From assembly GCA_949317995.1 (NCBI GenBank), contig OX439035.1, forward strand, positions 3,648,181 to 3,712,180: a stretch of 64,000 bases of DNA, given 5' to 3'. Origin of the DNA: Acholoe squamosa. Taxonomy: Eukaryota > Annelida > Polychaeta > Phyllodocida > Polynoidae. Below the pieces are notes generated by a model. It ran no database searches and was not told the origin of the DNA. It saw only the letters and a program-made list of their open reading frames with translations. Of the stretch, positions 61,301 to 63,890 are shown piece after piece. The stretch's first letter is position 1. Each line of letters begins with the position of its first letter. A program made the position numbers and the translations under genes.

Positions 61301-63629
61301 AAACTACCTTCTTTTTTTTTTTCATGTCTGAGTTTCTCGATGGCCCCCGGACGTAAAAATAAACAAACAAACAAACCTTTTTTTTTTCTAATACTGAAGA
61401 AATCTTTGCTTCTTAGGCATTGTAAATCAGTTTTACAGTTATAGAAAATTGTAGCATAATATACAACATGTATCGTCATTCCTAAGGTAAAGATGAGTGT
61501 CAGAGCCTGTTGTTGCGGTGGAGTATGCACTGTACAAAACTTGCTTCTTCTGGTATTGTTGCCAGTAGGAAAATATAAAACAAAATAAAATTTAGCCTCT
61601 AAAATAGAAGAAAAAAAAAGAGGAAAATAGAAACATTTGCCCTCCCTCCCCCAAGAAATTTTAGCCTCGAAAATAGAATTCAAAAAAAAAATTTAAAAAG
61701 GAAACGTTCGACCTCCCAAAAAAGAAATTTTAGCAACAAAGATTGAATAAAAAAGAAAAAAGTTTGCCTTCCCCCCCCCCCCTCCAAAAAATGATTAAAA
61801 TAACAGGGGTGTGAAATCTCCGCCTAAAGGCGGAATTCAGCCTTTTTTGTGTTCACCAGGACCATTCATGGGATCAATGTAAATCCACTGAGAAAATGAA
61901 ATACCGTAATCTCCCGCGTATAAGACGCGTCTTATACGAGGGGTTTTAGTTCTCCTTGGATCCACAAGGGGGACACCAAGACCTTTCTTTTGATATGTTG
62001 CATGCCATAATGGTCATAATAGGGCATAAGGGGGCCCAGGGGGGGTCCAGGGGCCCCAAGCTACACAAAGGTTTTTTAAATTTTGAAAAATCACTCAGTA
62101 GAACCAAAGTTATGAATTTTTCATTTTTTCGAGAATTTTCCAAAACTCTAGGTGCGTCTTATATGTGCACTGCGTCTTATGCACGGGAGATTACGGTACC
62201 ATTTATATGGGGGGGGGGGGAGGGGTGACTGAAACTACATGGTCTCACAATGTTTTGATATCTTCCAAACTGGTTTCTGCTATCATCTAAATCTTACCTC
62301 ATCCCCAAAAAGCTGGGGTGATACATTTAATTAGCTGTTTGAACAACTTTTATCAAATGTGAAATTGACTGTAAATCATCACAGTATATACTTCAGCCTA
62401 AACCAGTTTTAACGTTTTACACCCCTGAAATAAGATGTGAAGAAAAGAGGAATCAAACGAATGGTTGATAGCAGGATGTCATTAATTCATTTCAGTTGGT
62501 AAATCTAAGATCCTAAACATCATGAACCAGACACAGAGTGTGTCACGTGACACAAGGAAGGAGAATGCTCCCGTCACCGAGCGTCTCGAGGTACCCCTCG
62601 CTAAACGTGGCAGCTTCCTGGGACCAGGCGGGCTCAACCTACGCCGACTTACCGCAGACACAGGTCAGTGAGAATGCTATCAGAGATGGAACAATTTTGT
62701 CCGATTTTAGAATTTTTGTCAGGTTACCGTAAATTCTCTTGTATAAGCCGCAGCTTCTACCAGACCCCAAATCAAAGAGTGGCATATAGGTGCCACCCGA
62801 AGTCTGGGCCATAAGCCGACTGAAGTCATAAGCCGGGGGTAGAGTTTTGGAAAAAGTTAATTACCGATTTTGGGGCCAATTTTTCAACACTCTCTCTTTA
62901 ATCTATTGTAATTAAAAGAAAAACTGGTCATCTATTGTAATAAAAAAATAACTGGTCGTGGACTTTAGGAAGAATTTAGATTTTGATCAGAAATAGCATA
63001 AAAAAATCGGCTTATGGCTGGGGGTTTGGAAGTTCAGAAGACCAATACATTAGGACTTGACTGTATCTAAAACACATTTCTTGGAAATCTATTTCCTTGT
63101 ACAGGAGTGTCAATCAGTCCGTCAGACGACACCACGTACGACATCTTTGCACCCAATCAGGCGGCCATGGACGAGGCCTGGGAGAAAATAGACGAACTAC
63201 TTGCTGACGATGTAAGACAATGTCTTGTCTCTCTTCTTTTTTTGCGCATCCATCAATTTCTACTTTTTCCTTGGAGATTTTGTACTGAATTTATGCATGG
63301 CAAAGCTGTATGATCAAAAGAACTTCTCCATTTTCATTTTCTATTAATTTAAAACCCTTTAGAATATTTATCATGTTTGGGTTTTTATAAGTGCATGGAT
63401 TTACATAAGGCCTCTAGATGTTCATTTCTCTCGTTGATAACCACCAGAGGCTTCAACATGCTATCAATAATTCCCCTTTCTCATTTTTCAAGTTTTCCAA
63501 ATTAAATTTTCATAATTCACTAGCTATTTTAAAATTCAAAAAATATAAATCAAATTAAATTTTGTCCATACAGAAGGAGCCGGTACTGGAGTTTGGGGGC
63601 ATCTACAAAGCCAAGATTGTAGAAATTAG
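25295..63629 (+). CDS. PNPT1: PNPT1, mitochondrial polyribonucleotide nucleotidyltransferase (exon 1 split by a transposon; 3' end outside window)
   Basis: PNPase is a phosphate-dependent 3'-5' exoribonuclease of mitochondria (intermembrane space and matrix), a trimer that also works with the SUV3 helicase and in RNA import. Using the ATG at 31646 as residue 1, 685 codons are visible over 22 exons: presequence (about 1-45), first RNase PH core (about 50-250), all-helical linker (about 255-350), second core (about 353-575), KH domain (about 605-665) and the beginning of S1. Family hallmarks are present: [11 protein letters not shown] in core 1, RRELGHG at 441-447, the phosphate-binding NGSSS at 476-480, the metal aspartates D534 and D540 (E. 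coli D486/D492), and the KH loop GPGG at 618-621. Every intron has GT-AG ends and phases match. The first exon is interrupted by a YR retrotransposon after 14 codons. What is lost and what replaces it is described with the exon entries. Confidence 0.97.
25337..25488 (-). repeat. Split direct repeat B2 (element 3' end)
   Basis: 152 bp, identical to B1 by eye. It starts ATTAACCC directly after host ...TATTTCC of PNPT1 exon 1. Confidence 0.93.
25489..25610 (-). other. 122-bp spacer between A2 and B2
   Basis: Sequence not matched to either repeat or to the region next to A1. It ends in a short GT-rich run (GTGTGGGTGGGTGG). Canonical drawings of Ngaro elements place A2 and B2 directly together, so the spacer is a departure that needs comparison with other copies. 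Confidence 0.6.
25611..25762 (-). repeat. Split direct repeat A2
   Basis: 152 bp, identical to A1 by eye. It lies between B1 and B2 as the split-repeat model requires. Confidence 0.92.
25761..25912 (-). repeat. Split direct repeat B1
   Basis: 152 bp, same sequence as B2. It directly abuts A2, sharing the AT of CACCATTAACCC. This junction reproduces what a circle joining the two element ends would contain. It carries an AATAAA on the element's strand, a likely 3'-end signal. Confidence 0.92.
25931..26920 (-). CDS. Tyrosine recombinase of the Ngaro-like element
   Basis: Frame open from just after TAA at 26921-26923; first ATG at 26782 (283 residues from there). About 45 residues of apparently real sequence precede it ([20 protein letters not shown]...), so translation probably enters from the overlapping RT frame. 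Catalytic residues, numbered from that ATG, are R111 (AALRKSEV), H227 and R230 (HSLRAAAA), W253 (YGAW) and the nucleophile Y261 (HRDYIRSQ). That is the R-H-R-W-Y set of phage-integrase-type recombinases. It integrates the circular cDNA without target duplication. Ends 18 bp before B1. Confidence 0.92.
   Translation of the reverse strand, partial: HLASPLGEAFNYFQARAAARQLQARAEGTDRNRHSAAGLYHLFTREMGLDPMSPTYQSICAFIEFMTMSTQHPRTIANNLSHVTQHLILAGADVAAFQHPRVSRAKQALRRNKKIKKNQKPAIPMTMLKAVIMHTPHTFMGLMIRTAILIIYLAALRKSEVLPPSKGGFKPWWHLTRGDVVLYDDHVTVRVKAAKNMQLYDQEKTVLLQSSEDSAVCPVHAVSLVLTVMPTTDPAQPFLMNTDASPIPVTLVEAEWRKILKELGQPPRKFSLHSLRAAAATQAYDAGCNELDVQRYGAWLSNTHRDYIRSQNHSSVNSAITNALANTQH
26067..29093 (-). CDS. 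Reverse transcriptase-RNase H of the Ngaro-like element
   Basis: The frame is open over 1008 codons; its first codon in the open interval is GTG and the first ATG is at 28940 (residue 52). RT spans about residues 270-480: [32 protein letters not shown] and the catalytic YLDD at 417-420. RNase H spans about 573-690: YVDAS (D578), E611, CDNQ (D637) and ADALS (D687). Real coding probably ends near 26920. Beyond about residue 730 the frame is the out-of-register shadow of the tyrosine recombinase, whose frame is shifted by one base. Expression of the recombinase therefore needs a frameshift, splice or separate start. RT and RNase H copy the element's RNA into DNA. Confidence 0.92.
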   Translation of the reverse strand: MSVNKNARAPSRGPAHTQNHDVKTDADQYKDARLQNHGIGDVTATCLVAPSMHTDNKHGGLHHSPPQQQSTELAVDIVGNGRSAVHIHDDLYNLHQPPHTGAHKNDYVHPTSELPPNIQRQQQDQSKTGTAPNFDTIRKMCETNVIDGTVDISPYAFQQYRLDYWPNFAFSDTHPELAKLYDIVRQTGLPNALAARVPVKSELKLDAWEAYLGHIPEKRVLLDFMKYGFPIGYMGPISDTQAVHNHPSAEAYKAEVDKFVKKELGIGALKGPFHNNPFDPWVHVSPLMTRPKRDTEARRIISDMTYPPDSSVNAYILKNTVNGVTRNHSLPTVKEAVDYIAKVGNGAYLSTIDISRAYKNLMSCPLDYPLLCSVWRDKFYLDLSVPFGSRASASHMQAVADSIVEILATKGIFSRMYLDDLLIISVDYFRAHSDYNTARALLQQLGLPEAIDKLQPPAKSVQWLGVVIDAASMTVSVPRDKLQEVQGKVRYYAKRRSMSKKQLQSLLGVLLHVAKCIQSARVFVARLLDSLRSMRGKYLNVSAEMRADLRWFEEFSSSWNGVGMITDPSPPSRTIYVDASGSGIGASDGKLAYATQVTPLEDKVENITHLEAANIVIALHTFIGSSDRGSVINIKCDNQAAVTVFRTGRGKDRILTDCARAIWMMQAAFDISIIFDHVPGKSNTVADALSRAHISSADRKAAIHQLAINKLYLIDSCLYFFDVLTPGLTSRGGIQLLSGQSGCKAATGASRGYRPEQTFSSRPVPPIHKRNGPGPHVTYLPVNMRFHRVHDNVYTTPADNCQQLVPRDAAPDPGRSRRSCFPTPTSLSCKAGAASKQENQKEPETSNTHDYAKGRHHAHPTYIHGSNDKNSNFNYISGSSPQIRGPPAIKRGLQAMVASDQRGCGPIRRSRDSQSQSSKEHATVRPGKNSPIAELRGLCSMPSACSKPCTNSNAHDRPSTTIPYEHRRLPHPGNTSRGGMEKNSERTGSTPPKILSTFAESRRGDSSV
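29174..31069 (-). CDS. Gag-like protein of the Ngaro-like element
   Basis: The first true ATG of the frame is at 31069, giving about 631 residues. The frame itself is open from 31246. The N-terminal third is a long charged coiled coil ([14 protein letters not shown], then [19 protein letters not shown]) ending in a basic run [16 protein letters not shown] Pro/Ala/Gln-rich middle follows. The C-terminal part has a Cys/His cluster: [10 protein letters not shown], then [20 protein letters not shown], a C-x2-C-x8-H-x4-C knuckle as in YR-element Gag. The tail is Asn/Gln-rich. It would form the particle and bind the element RNA. The gag stop at 29174 lies just upstream of the RT frame, which is in another register. 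Confidence 0.8.
   Translation of the reverse strand: MPTASRVSPHNTRHRARVDADNQKMEYNSQLDRIRQEVAALEASLEVEASDCSDSTNGISYPNTRREQHIAPNTPHAVRPRSRHDSAVSNRSAVSHTSRASQSGAVYNSPRSRADILEQRVADLESKLHRVQSDMTGMSANIKFLVDQAKETRQQRVQEKHDEHDLRQQALRLKADTERLEKEKAQHAAQLEKERLELVEQQKRNLEEQRKMADEQRARLEEQQCLAEQARKQRKERKRQRRQEKKDAAAAAEAAAPAGIAPLHTDNTPPAATQQPAVSVMPPAATQAPPAAQRQAPGPAPGQAALHNSRVAPPPEQIIELDNNNHPSHIPTPTDLRREPGARDYILEQLAKERYQVQEADGKLNFITSIIPAKTKPKPYMYMDRESCYTLKQKLDVRNELSPMEYLDAALRLVHDPDSAWTAQERQWILKHVNNVSRDSMSRHWPDVRRWSDSVFDDVEKGTYKWSDLQAIQNSRVEISFTGGGRRTQQGNQQNRSVHQSNGNGNNNQTSSEQICLDFNSTRGCAFNAHHGENRARRVHFCLYCYGKGKQSNHSVLACNQKFRDAPPQGENNATWRHAPHHNTWYNNGFQQQPHWSQQQNPRPNTQQQSQGYAHNQQQIYHSKNGTQAPQ
31496..31645 (+). 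promoter_or_regulatory. Retrotransposon repeat A1 as the new 5' leader of PNPT1
   Basis: Read on the PNPT1 strand, A1 holds a pyrimidine-rich 3' splice site, TTCTGTTCTCCTCAG| at 31505-31519. It also has two ETS-type cores (TTCCGGT at 31579 and CTTCCGGT at 31588) and a CCAAT box at 31632, and it runs straight into CACCATGG of PNPT1. Three out-of-frame ATGs (31548, 31606, 31635) precede that start and would be expected to depress translation. Whether A1 acts as promoter or only as a spliced leader cannot be decided here. Confidence 0.4.
31496..31647 (-). repeat. Split direct repeat A1 (element 5' end)
   Basis: 152 bp, base-for-base the same as A2 at 25611-25762 by eye. Its outer end is the PNPT1 junction. 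A further 18-bp piece of its inner edge (AAGAAAGTTCTGTTCTCC on the + strand) recurs at about 31223-31240 near the open start of the gag frame. Confidence 0.93.
31646..31794 (+). CDS. PNPT1: PNPT1 exon 1, downstream part with the new first ATG
   Basis: Codons 1-49 plus two bases (AG). Starts ATGGCTTTG at the retrotransposon junction, context CACCATGG. It encodes an Arg-rich, acid-poor leader ([15 protein letters not shown]) typical of a mitochondrial presequence, then EVSVPVGHR, which aligns with the start of mature PNPase. Donor is ACAG|GTAGGT. The AG left over plus the first A of exon 2 completes Arg50. Confidence 0.92.
32243..32536. mobile_element. MITE with 42-bp inverted ends built of ATCCCAGAAGTCGG units
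   Basis: Left AGGGCTGTAGTATCCCGAAA..., right (reverse complement) AGCCCTGTCGTATCCCAGAA.... Each end holds two ATCCC-AAGT-GG units. TTGCGCATGCGCAG (NRF1-like) lies inside at about 32483. Confidence 0.7.
32940..33020 (+). repeat. Short retrosequence 3' end with (AAAC)n tail
   Basis: CTCGATGGCCCCCGGACGTA followed by AAACAAACAAAC. The same 3' end occurs at 61324-61378. Both look 5'-truncated, as expected for LINE/SINE copies. Confidence 0.55.
33775..34130. repeat. Degenerate repeats of TGACCTTGACCTT
   Basis: Three units of about 140 bp, each with TTGACCTTTGACCTTAAAAT, GACCTTGACCTT and CAAGGTCACC. Confidence 0.65.
34545..34855. mobile_element. Poly-G palindromic element, near complete
   Basis: ATAAGGGAGTGGTCATTTAT at the left, AACCCACCACCACCCCTGTT then GATAAATAATGACC at the right. 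The interior has TATAGATCAAAGAGGG. Confidence 0.7.
36369..36605. mobile_element. TACCGTAA-family MITE, short subfamily
   Basis: TACCGTAATCTCCCGCGTAT ... CTACGCGGGAGAATACGGTA. The interior has GTGCGTCTTATACG repeats and TTTTACTATAGAAATGTACT. Confidence 0.85.
37581..37813. mobile_element. Poly-G palindromic element
   Basis: TAAGGGAGTGGTCAGTATTT at the left and AACCCACCACCACCCCCCTG then TGATAATGACCACT at the right. Confidence 0.65.
38035..38300. mobile_element. MITE with GGCCACCCTTAAAAAT ends
   Basis: GGCCACCCTTAAAAATATGT and ACATTTTTAAGGGTGGCC are inverted. It lies about 300 bp before exon 2. Confidence 0.75.
38596..38656 (+). CDS. PNPT1: PNPT1 exon 2
   Basis: Residues 51-70, [20 protein letters not shown], the first beta strands of RNase PH core 1. 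Acceptor ATCCGCAG|, donor |GTAAAA, ends in phase 0. Confidence 0.95.
38717..39098. mobile_element. MITE with AGGCCACACCAAAT ends
   Basis: TAGGCCACACCAAATAAAAA and ATTTGGTGTGGCCTTA are inverted, followed inward by TTGGTCTATGGAT on both sides. Its right end directly abuts the next MITE. Confidence 0.75.
39097..39323. mobile_element. TACCGTAA-family MITE, short subfamily
   Basis: TACCGTAATCTCCCGCGTAT ... TACACGGGAGATTACGGTA, with GTATAAGACGCACC repeats inside. Confidence 0.85.
39366..39660. mobile_element. MITE with AGGCCAAAAAAAAAT ends
   Basis: TTAGGCCAAAAAAAAATAAA and ATTTTTTTTGGCCT are inverted; TTTCAGGTAACCCGACCCTA and GTTACCTGAAA lie inside them. A relative is at about 48385-48605. Confidence 0.7.
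39792..39866 (+). CDS. PNPT1: PNPT1 exon 3
   Basis: Residues 71-95, including [11 protein letters not shown] and HFLPLT of core 1. Acceptor ACACACAG|, donor |GTGAGT, phase 0 at both ends. Confidence 0.95.
40317..40422 (+). CDS. PNPT1: PNPT1 exon 4
   Basis: Residues 96-130, [20 protein letters not shown] and then [11 protein letters not shown], one of the most conserved stretches of PNPase core 1. Acceptor CTTCACAG|, donor G|GTAGAT. The last G opens the Asp131 codon finished by exon 5. Confidence 0.97.
40441..40968. mobile_element. Long palindromic element of the ATAAGCCG group in intron 4
   Basis: CTATAAGCCGAATCTGAGTT near the left end and CTTATAGGTGAGGTTTTACG ending GGTA at the right. GTCTGCAAAGCTGATAATC (about 40785) is the inverse of GATTATCAGCTTTGCAGAC (about 40497). 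Confidence 0.7.
41026..41075 (+). CDS. PNPT1: PNPT1 exon 5
   Basis: Residues 131-147, [17 protein letters not shown], the RPLFP signature of core 1. Acceptor TTGTAG|, donor CAG|GTTGGT. Confidence 0.97.
41100..41195. repeat. Palindromic GCATCATGCCCATTGGTCGG repeat
   Basis: TGCAGGAGTGCATCATGCCC, then CTTCATTGGAGCATCATG. Further members at 44195-44290 with 44493-44590, at 49430-49520 and near 58590. Confidence 0.6.
41251..41335. repeat. Array of GGTGAGTTACTCACC palindromes in intron 5
   Basis: Five tandem or near-tandem GTGAGT/ACTCAC units, each also a good 5' splice-site core on either strand. Confidence 0.75.
41607..41842. mobile_element. TACCGTAA-family MITE, short subfamily
   Basis: TACCGTAAACTCCCGCGTAT ... 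TACGCGGGAGTTTACGGTA. Both ends share the variant GTAAACTCCC, so the ends co-vary. Confidence 0.85.
42139..42202 (+). CDS. PNPT1: PNPT1 exon 6
   Basis: Residues 148-168, [20 protein letters not shown] and Ala. Acceptor TTTTGTAG|, donor G|GTAAGT, phase 1 out. Confidence 0.95.
42471..42518 (+). CDS. PNPT1: PNPT1 exon 7
   Basis: Residues 169-184, [16 protein letters not shown], the core 1 segment ending in the conserved IPWNGP. Acceptor CCTCACAG|, donor G|GTAAGA. Confidence 0.96.
   Translation, partial: RPRPCACLTFRGMDP
42793..42906 (+). CDS. PNPT1: PNPT1 exon 8
   Basis: Residues 185-222, beginning [20 protein letters not shown] and including [10 protein letters not shown], the end of core 1. 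Acceptor TTTCTAG|, donor G|GTAAGT. Confidence 0.96.
42907..43946 (+). other. PNPT1: PNPT1 intron 8, no element recognised
   Basis: 1.04 kb of AT-rich sequence. I see no repeat family, RNA gene or extra exon. Confidence 0.5.
43947..44133 (+). CDS. PNPT1: PNPT1 exon 9
   Basis: Residues 223-284 plus two bases. Starts [12 protein letters not shown] (core 1 end), then the helical linker with [19 protein letters not shown]. Acceptor CCTCGCAG|, donor AG|GTAGGT. The longest exon seen here. Confidence 0.95.
44290..44492 (+). mobile_element. SINE, shared-head family, (ACTC)n-tail version
   Basis: GGCTTCCCTAGCCCACTTAA at the 5' end and ATTACTCACTCACTCACTC at the 3' end, flanked by the 12-bp duplication GATGCTCCAATA (about 44278-44289 and 44493-44504). 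It is inserted in a GCATCATGCC repeat in intron 9. Confidence 0.88.
45217..45822 (-). pseudogene. 3' remnant of a non-LTR retrotransposon reverse transcriptase (LINE)
   Basis: In - strand order: [31 protein letters not shown], then after a frame change [18 protein letters not shown], then after another [40 protein letters not shown] and SFNDLFNK. These are the conserved C-terminal landmarks of Jockey/CR1/L2-type LINE ORF2 proteins. At least two frame changes (near 45550 and 45497) and the absence of everything upstream show a dead, 5'-truncated copy. Confidence 0.75.
45980..46760 (+). other. Intron 9 segment with clustered AAnATGGCG motifs
   Basis: CCAAAATGGCGGAC (46058), AAACATGGCGGATG (46405), CCAAAATGGCGGGTG (46549) and CCAAAATGGCCAG (46678) resemble YY1 sites. 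GGTTGCGCAAGCGCAA (46029) resembles NRF1. The short frames after these ATGs match nothing. Confidence 0.35.
46852..46903 (+). CDS. PNPT1: PNPT1 exon 10
   Basis: Residues 285-302, [18 protein letters not shown], helical linker. Acceptor CATGGCAG|, donor AAG|GTACGC, phase 0 out. It follows the 2.7 kb intron 9, which holds a LINE remnant and a SINE. Confidence 0.9.
46983..47086. mobile_element. TACCGTAAAACCCCGGCTATAAG element
   Basis: The left end TACCGTAAAACCCCGGCTAT answers TTGACTTATAGCTGGGGTTTTG at the right. Related by its ends to the TACCGTAA family. It lies between exons 10 and 11. Confidence 0.6.
47189..47246 (+). CDS. PNPT1: PNPT1 exon 11
   Basis: Residues 303-321, [23 protein letters not shown] matches the same position in vertebrate PNPT1. 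Acceptor TCACACAG|, donor G|GTGAGC. Confidence 0.93.
47397..47850. repeat. CTATAAGTTGACCTCAT repeat element
   Basis: Five tandem TATAAGTTGACC(T)CATC units at 47405-47500. ACCTCACCTATAAGTCGACC lies at about 47724 and its inverse CGACTTATAGATGAGGTTTT at 47812. Confidence 0.6.
47870..48079. mobile_element. TACCGTAAATTCCCGGTCATAAGCCGG element, complete palindrome
   Basis: TACCGTAAATTCCCGGTCAT ... ATGACCGGGGATTTACGGTA. The interior is CATAAGCCGGGGGG repeats with AAAAAATA(G)AAGCCGG. Confidence 0.8.
48669..48765 (+). CDS. PNPT1: PNPT1 exon 12
   Basis: Residues 322-353, [10 protein letters not shown] then [15 protein letters not shown], the last linker helix leading into core 2. Acceptor GATACAG|, donor AG|GTAGCA. 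Confidence 0.94.
49307..49409 (+). CDS. PNPT1: PNPT1 exon 13
   Basis: Residues 354-388, opening core 2: [15 protein letters not shown], then [14 protein letters not shown]. The R-DGR, RPI and HGSA-FxRGQTQ motifs are diagnostic of PNPase/RNase PH. Acceptor CTATTATAG|, donor CAG|GTATGT. It is followed by the 7.2 kb intron 13 with the 74-bp satellite. Confidence 0.97.
49713..49904 (+). mobile_element. SINE, shared-head family, (ACTC)n-tail version
   Basis: Same head and tail as at 44290, with a 12-bp flanking duplication CCCATACACCCC. It lies in intron 13 close to exon 13. Confidence 0.88.
50596..50821. mobile_element. TACCGTAA-family MITE, short subfamily
   Basis: TACCGTAATCTCCCGTGTAT ... TACGCGGGAGATTACGGTA; interior TTTTTACTATAGAACAGTAC as in the copy at 39097, inverted. 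Confidence 0.85.
51541..55234. repeat. 74-bp satellite, about 50 copies, in PNPT1 intron 13
   Basis: Unit GGGTTAATTACAGGTTAGTG, GAGGAGGTGTAGCCTCTGTT, ACTCCATTTACTGATAGTAT, ACGTCCTTATACAA (74 bp, measured 51616 to 51690). Recurrent variants are TAGTTTAGG for TAGTATACG, GTAGTCTC for GTAGCCTC, and 72-bp units lacking GT. The variants recur at intervals, suggesting amplification of multi-unit blocks. Each unit contains TTACAG|GTTAGT. The last two units (CCATGTACTGAGAG) are the most diverged. Confidence 0.95.
55235..56063. other. Gene-free part of intron 13
   Basis: No coding region recognised. AAAATGGCAGATTATGGCTC at about 55580 has a start-like context followed by a donor-like GGTGAGC, without further support. 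Confidence 0.35.
56064..56135 (+). tRNA. tRNA-Phe(GAA)-like gene, probably a pseudogene or SINE head
   Basis: Acceptor stem GGGGAAG/TTTCCCT, D arm GCTC-AGTGGTA-GAGC, loop CTGAAGG with anticodon GAA at 56096-56098, T arm CCGGG-TTCGAAT-CCCGG, discriminator A. Polymerase III boxes A (TAGCTCAGTGG) and B (GGTTCGAATCC) are perfect. The anticodon stem (ATTGT/CTGAG) has only one Watson-Crick pair and two wobbles, so decoding function is doubtful. It lies within PNPT1 intron 13, 26 bp from a MITE. Confidence 0.5.
56161..56410. mobile_element. TACCGTAA-family MITE, long-tail subfamily, decayed
   Basis: TACCGTAATCTCCGGCGTAT ... GAGATTACGGTA; interior CACCTAGAGTGTTAG and AGCTATGTGTAGCTAG as in 583-853. 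Confidence 0.8.
56636..56706 (+). CDS. PNPT1: PNPT1 exon 14
   Basis: Residues 389-411 plus two bases, [16 protein letters not shown] and MTAIA. Acceptor TATCGTCAG|, donor GA|GTGAGT. Confidence 0.95.
57033..57069 (+). CDS. PNPT1: PNPT1 exon 15
   Basis: Residues 412-424, [13 protein letters not shown]. Only 37 bases. Long T tract then ATTGCAG|, donor GAG|GTAAAT. Joins exon 16 to form LHYEFPPYA, a core 2 signature. Confidence 0.97.
57334..57400 (+). CDS. PNPT1: PNPT1 exon 16
   Basis: Residues 425-446, [10 protein letters not shown] and then GRRELGH. This is the RNA and phosphate side of the core 2 active site. Acceptor CCATCAG|, donor G|GTACGT. Confidence 0.97.
57650..57850. repeat. Decayed CATAAGCCGG element in intron 16
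   Basis: ACCTCAGTCATAAGCCGGGA at the left and GGCTTAAGACCAGGGTTTTA at the right. It resembles the element at 47870 without intact ends. Confidence 0.45.
57883..58026 (+). CDS. PNPT1: PNPT1 exon 17
   Basis: Residues 447-494, [20 protein letters not shown], then [25 protein letters not shown] (476-480) binds phosphate. Acceptor GATACAG|, donor G|GTAAGT. Confidence 0.98.
58325..58431 (+). CDS. PNPT1: PNPT1 exon 18
   Basis: Residues 495-530, [20 protein letters not shown] then YKIITDLL. Acceptor CCTCTAG|, donor CTC|GTAAGG, phase 0 out. Confidence 0.97.
58734..59027. mobile_element. TACCGTAA-family MITE, long-tail subfamily
   Basis: TACCGTAATCTCCCGTGTAT ... TACGCGGGAGATTACGGTA; interior in the opposite orientation to 583-853 (CAAGGGGGACACCAAGACCT). 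Confidence 0.85.
59028..60301. other. Gene-free part of intron 18
   Basis: C-rich run at 59850-59885 (CACCCCCC repeats). No exon, RNA gene or transposon end recognised. Confidence 0.45.
60302..60547. mobile_element. TACCGTAA-family MITE, short subfamily
   Basis: TACTGTAATCTCCCGCGTAT ... TATGCGGGAGATTACGGTA; GTATAAGGCGCACC repeats inside. Confidence 0.85.
60941..61096 (+). repeat. PNPT1: Four tandem 39-bp copies of the exon 19 splice acceptor
   Basis: Unit CAGTTAGCAGGTTGATATTA then TTTCTGTGACAGGGGATAG, starting at 60941, 60980, 61019 and 61058 (exact 39-bp spacing). Each unit includes the complete acceptor TTTCTGTGACAG and the first bases of exon 19. The copies look identical. Confidence 0.95.
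61090..61225 (+). CDS. PNPT1: PNPT1 exon 19 (catalytic aspartates)
   Basis: Residues 531-575, [16 protein letters not shown] then [16 protein letters not shown]534 and D540 correspond to the metal-binding aspartates of core 2. The start is set by phase: GTGACAG|GGGATAGAG gives Gly-Ile-Glu after the phase-0 end of exon 18. The 39 bp holding this acceptor and the first seven exon bases are repeated three more times upstream. Donor is the weak-looking ACAG|GTCGGT; the alternative GT four bases later would create a stop in exon 20. Confidence 0.96.
61324..61378 (+). repeat. Short retrosequence 3' end with (AAAC)n tail
   Basis: CTCGATGGCCCCCGGACGTA and AAACAAACAAAC as at 32940-33020, flanked by T runs that may be the target duplication. 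Confidence 0.5.
61902..62198. mobile_element. TACCGTAA-family MITE, long-tail subfamily
   Basis: TACCGTAATCTCCCGCGTAT ... CACGGGAGATTACGGTA; interior very close to the copy at 58734. Confidence 0.85.
62496..62663 (+). CDS. PNPT1: PNPT1 exon 20 (KH domain start)
   Basis: Residues 576-631, [34 protein letters not shown] and [19 protein letters not shown] at 618-621 is the KH-domain GxxG RNA-binding loop. Acceptor CATTTCAG|, donor G|GTCAGT. Confidence 0.97.
62725..63030. repeat. TACCGTAAATTCTCTTGTATAAGCCG element, right end decayed
   Basis: The left end TACCGTAAATTCTCTTGTAT is followed by CATAAGCCGACTGAAGTCAT and, at the right, CGGCTTATGGCTGGGGGTTT. Same group as 47870. Confidence 0.55.
63105..63211 (+). 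CDS. PNPT1: PNPT1 exon 21 (KH domain end)
   Basis: Residues 632-667, [19 protein letters not shown] then [15 protein letters not shown]. Acceptor TGTACAG|, donor GAT|GTAAGA, phase 0 out. Confidence 0.96.
63574..63629 (+). CDS. PNPT1: PNPT1 exon 22 (start of S1 domain)
   Basis: Residues 668-685 plus two bases, [18 protein letters not shown]. This is the EFG-IY-A-I-EIR entry into the S1 RNA-binding domain. Acceptor CATACAG|, donor AG|GTAAGT. The remaining S1 exon(s) and stop codon are outside the window. Confidence 0.95.
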
Positions 63630-63810
63630 GTAAGTTGCTACACACTCCTACACCTCAACGATTATTTAAAAGTCTTATTCTCTGCGAGAGAAAAAGTGGT
63701 AAGGTGTTTTTTGAAATGGCGGTAAGCGACAGGTTCTCTCTACCGGGTAGGGTGGGTGACTTCCCAGTTGTGTATCATTCCTATACAAAATGTCGAAATG
63801 TCAGACAAAG

Positions 63811-63890
63811 GGCTTTGGTTTAGTGGTAAGATACGTGTACCTATCGTACTTACAGATGTGAAGGTCCGGGTTTAAATTCTGGAAGATCCA
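63811..63890 (+). repeat. Degenerate tRNA-like sequence (possible SINE head)
   Basis: TTTGGTTTAGTGGTAAGA resembles a box A and GGTCCGGGTTTAAATTCTGG a box B. Stems do not close well. Downstream of exon 22. Confidence 0.25.
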
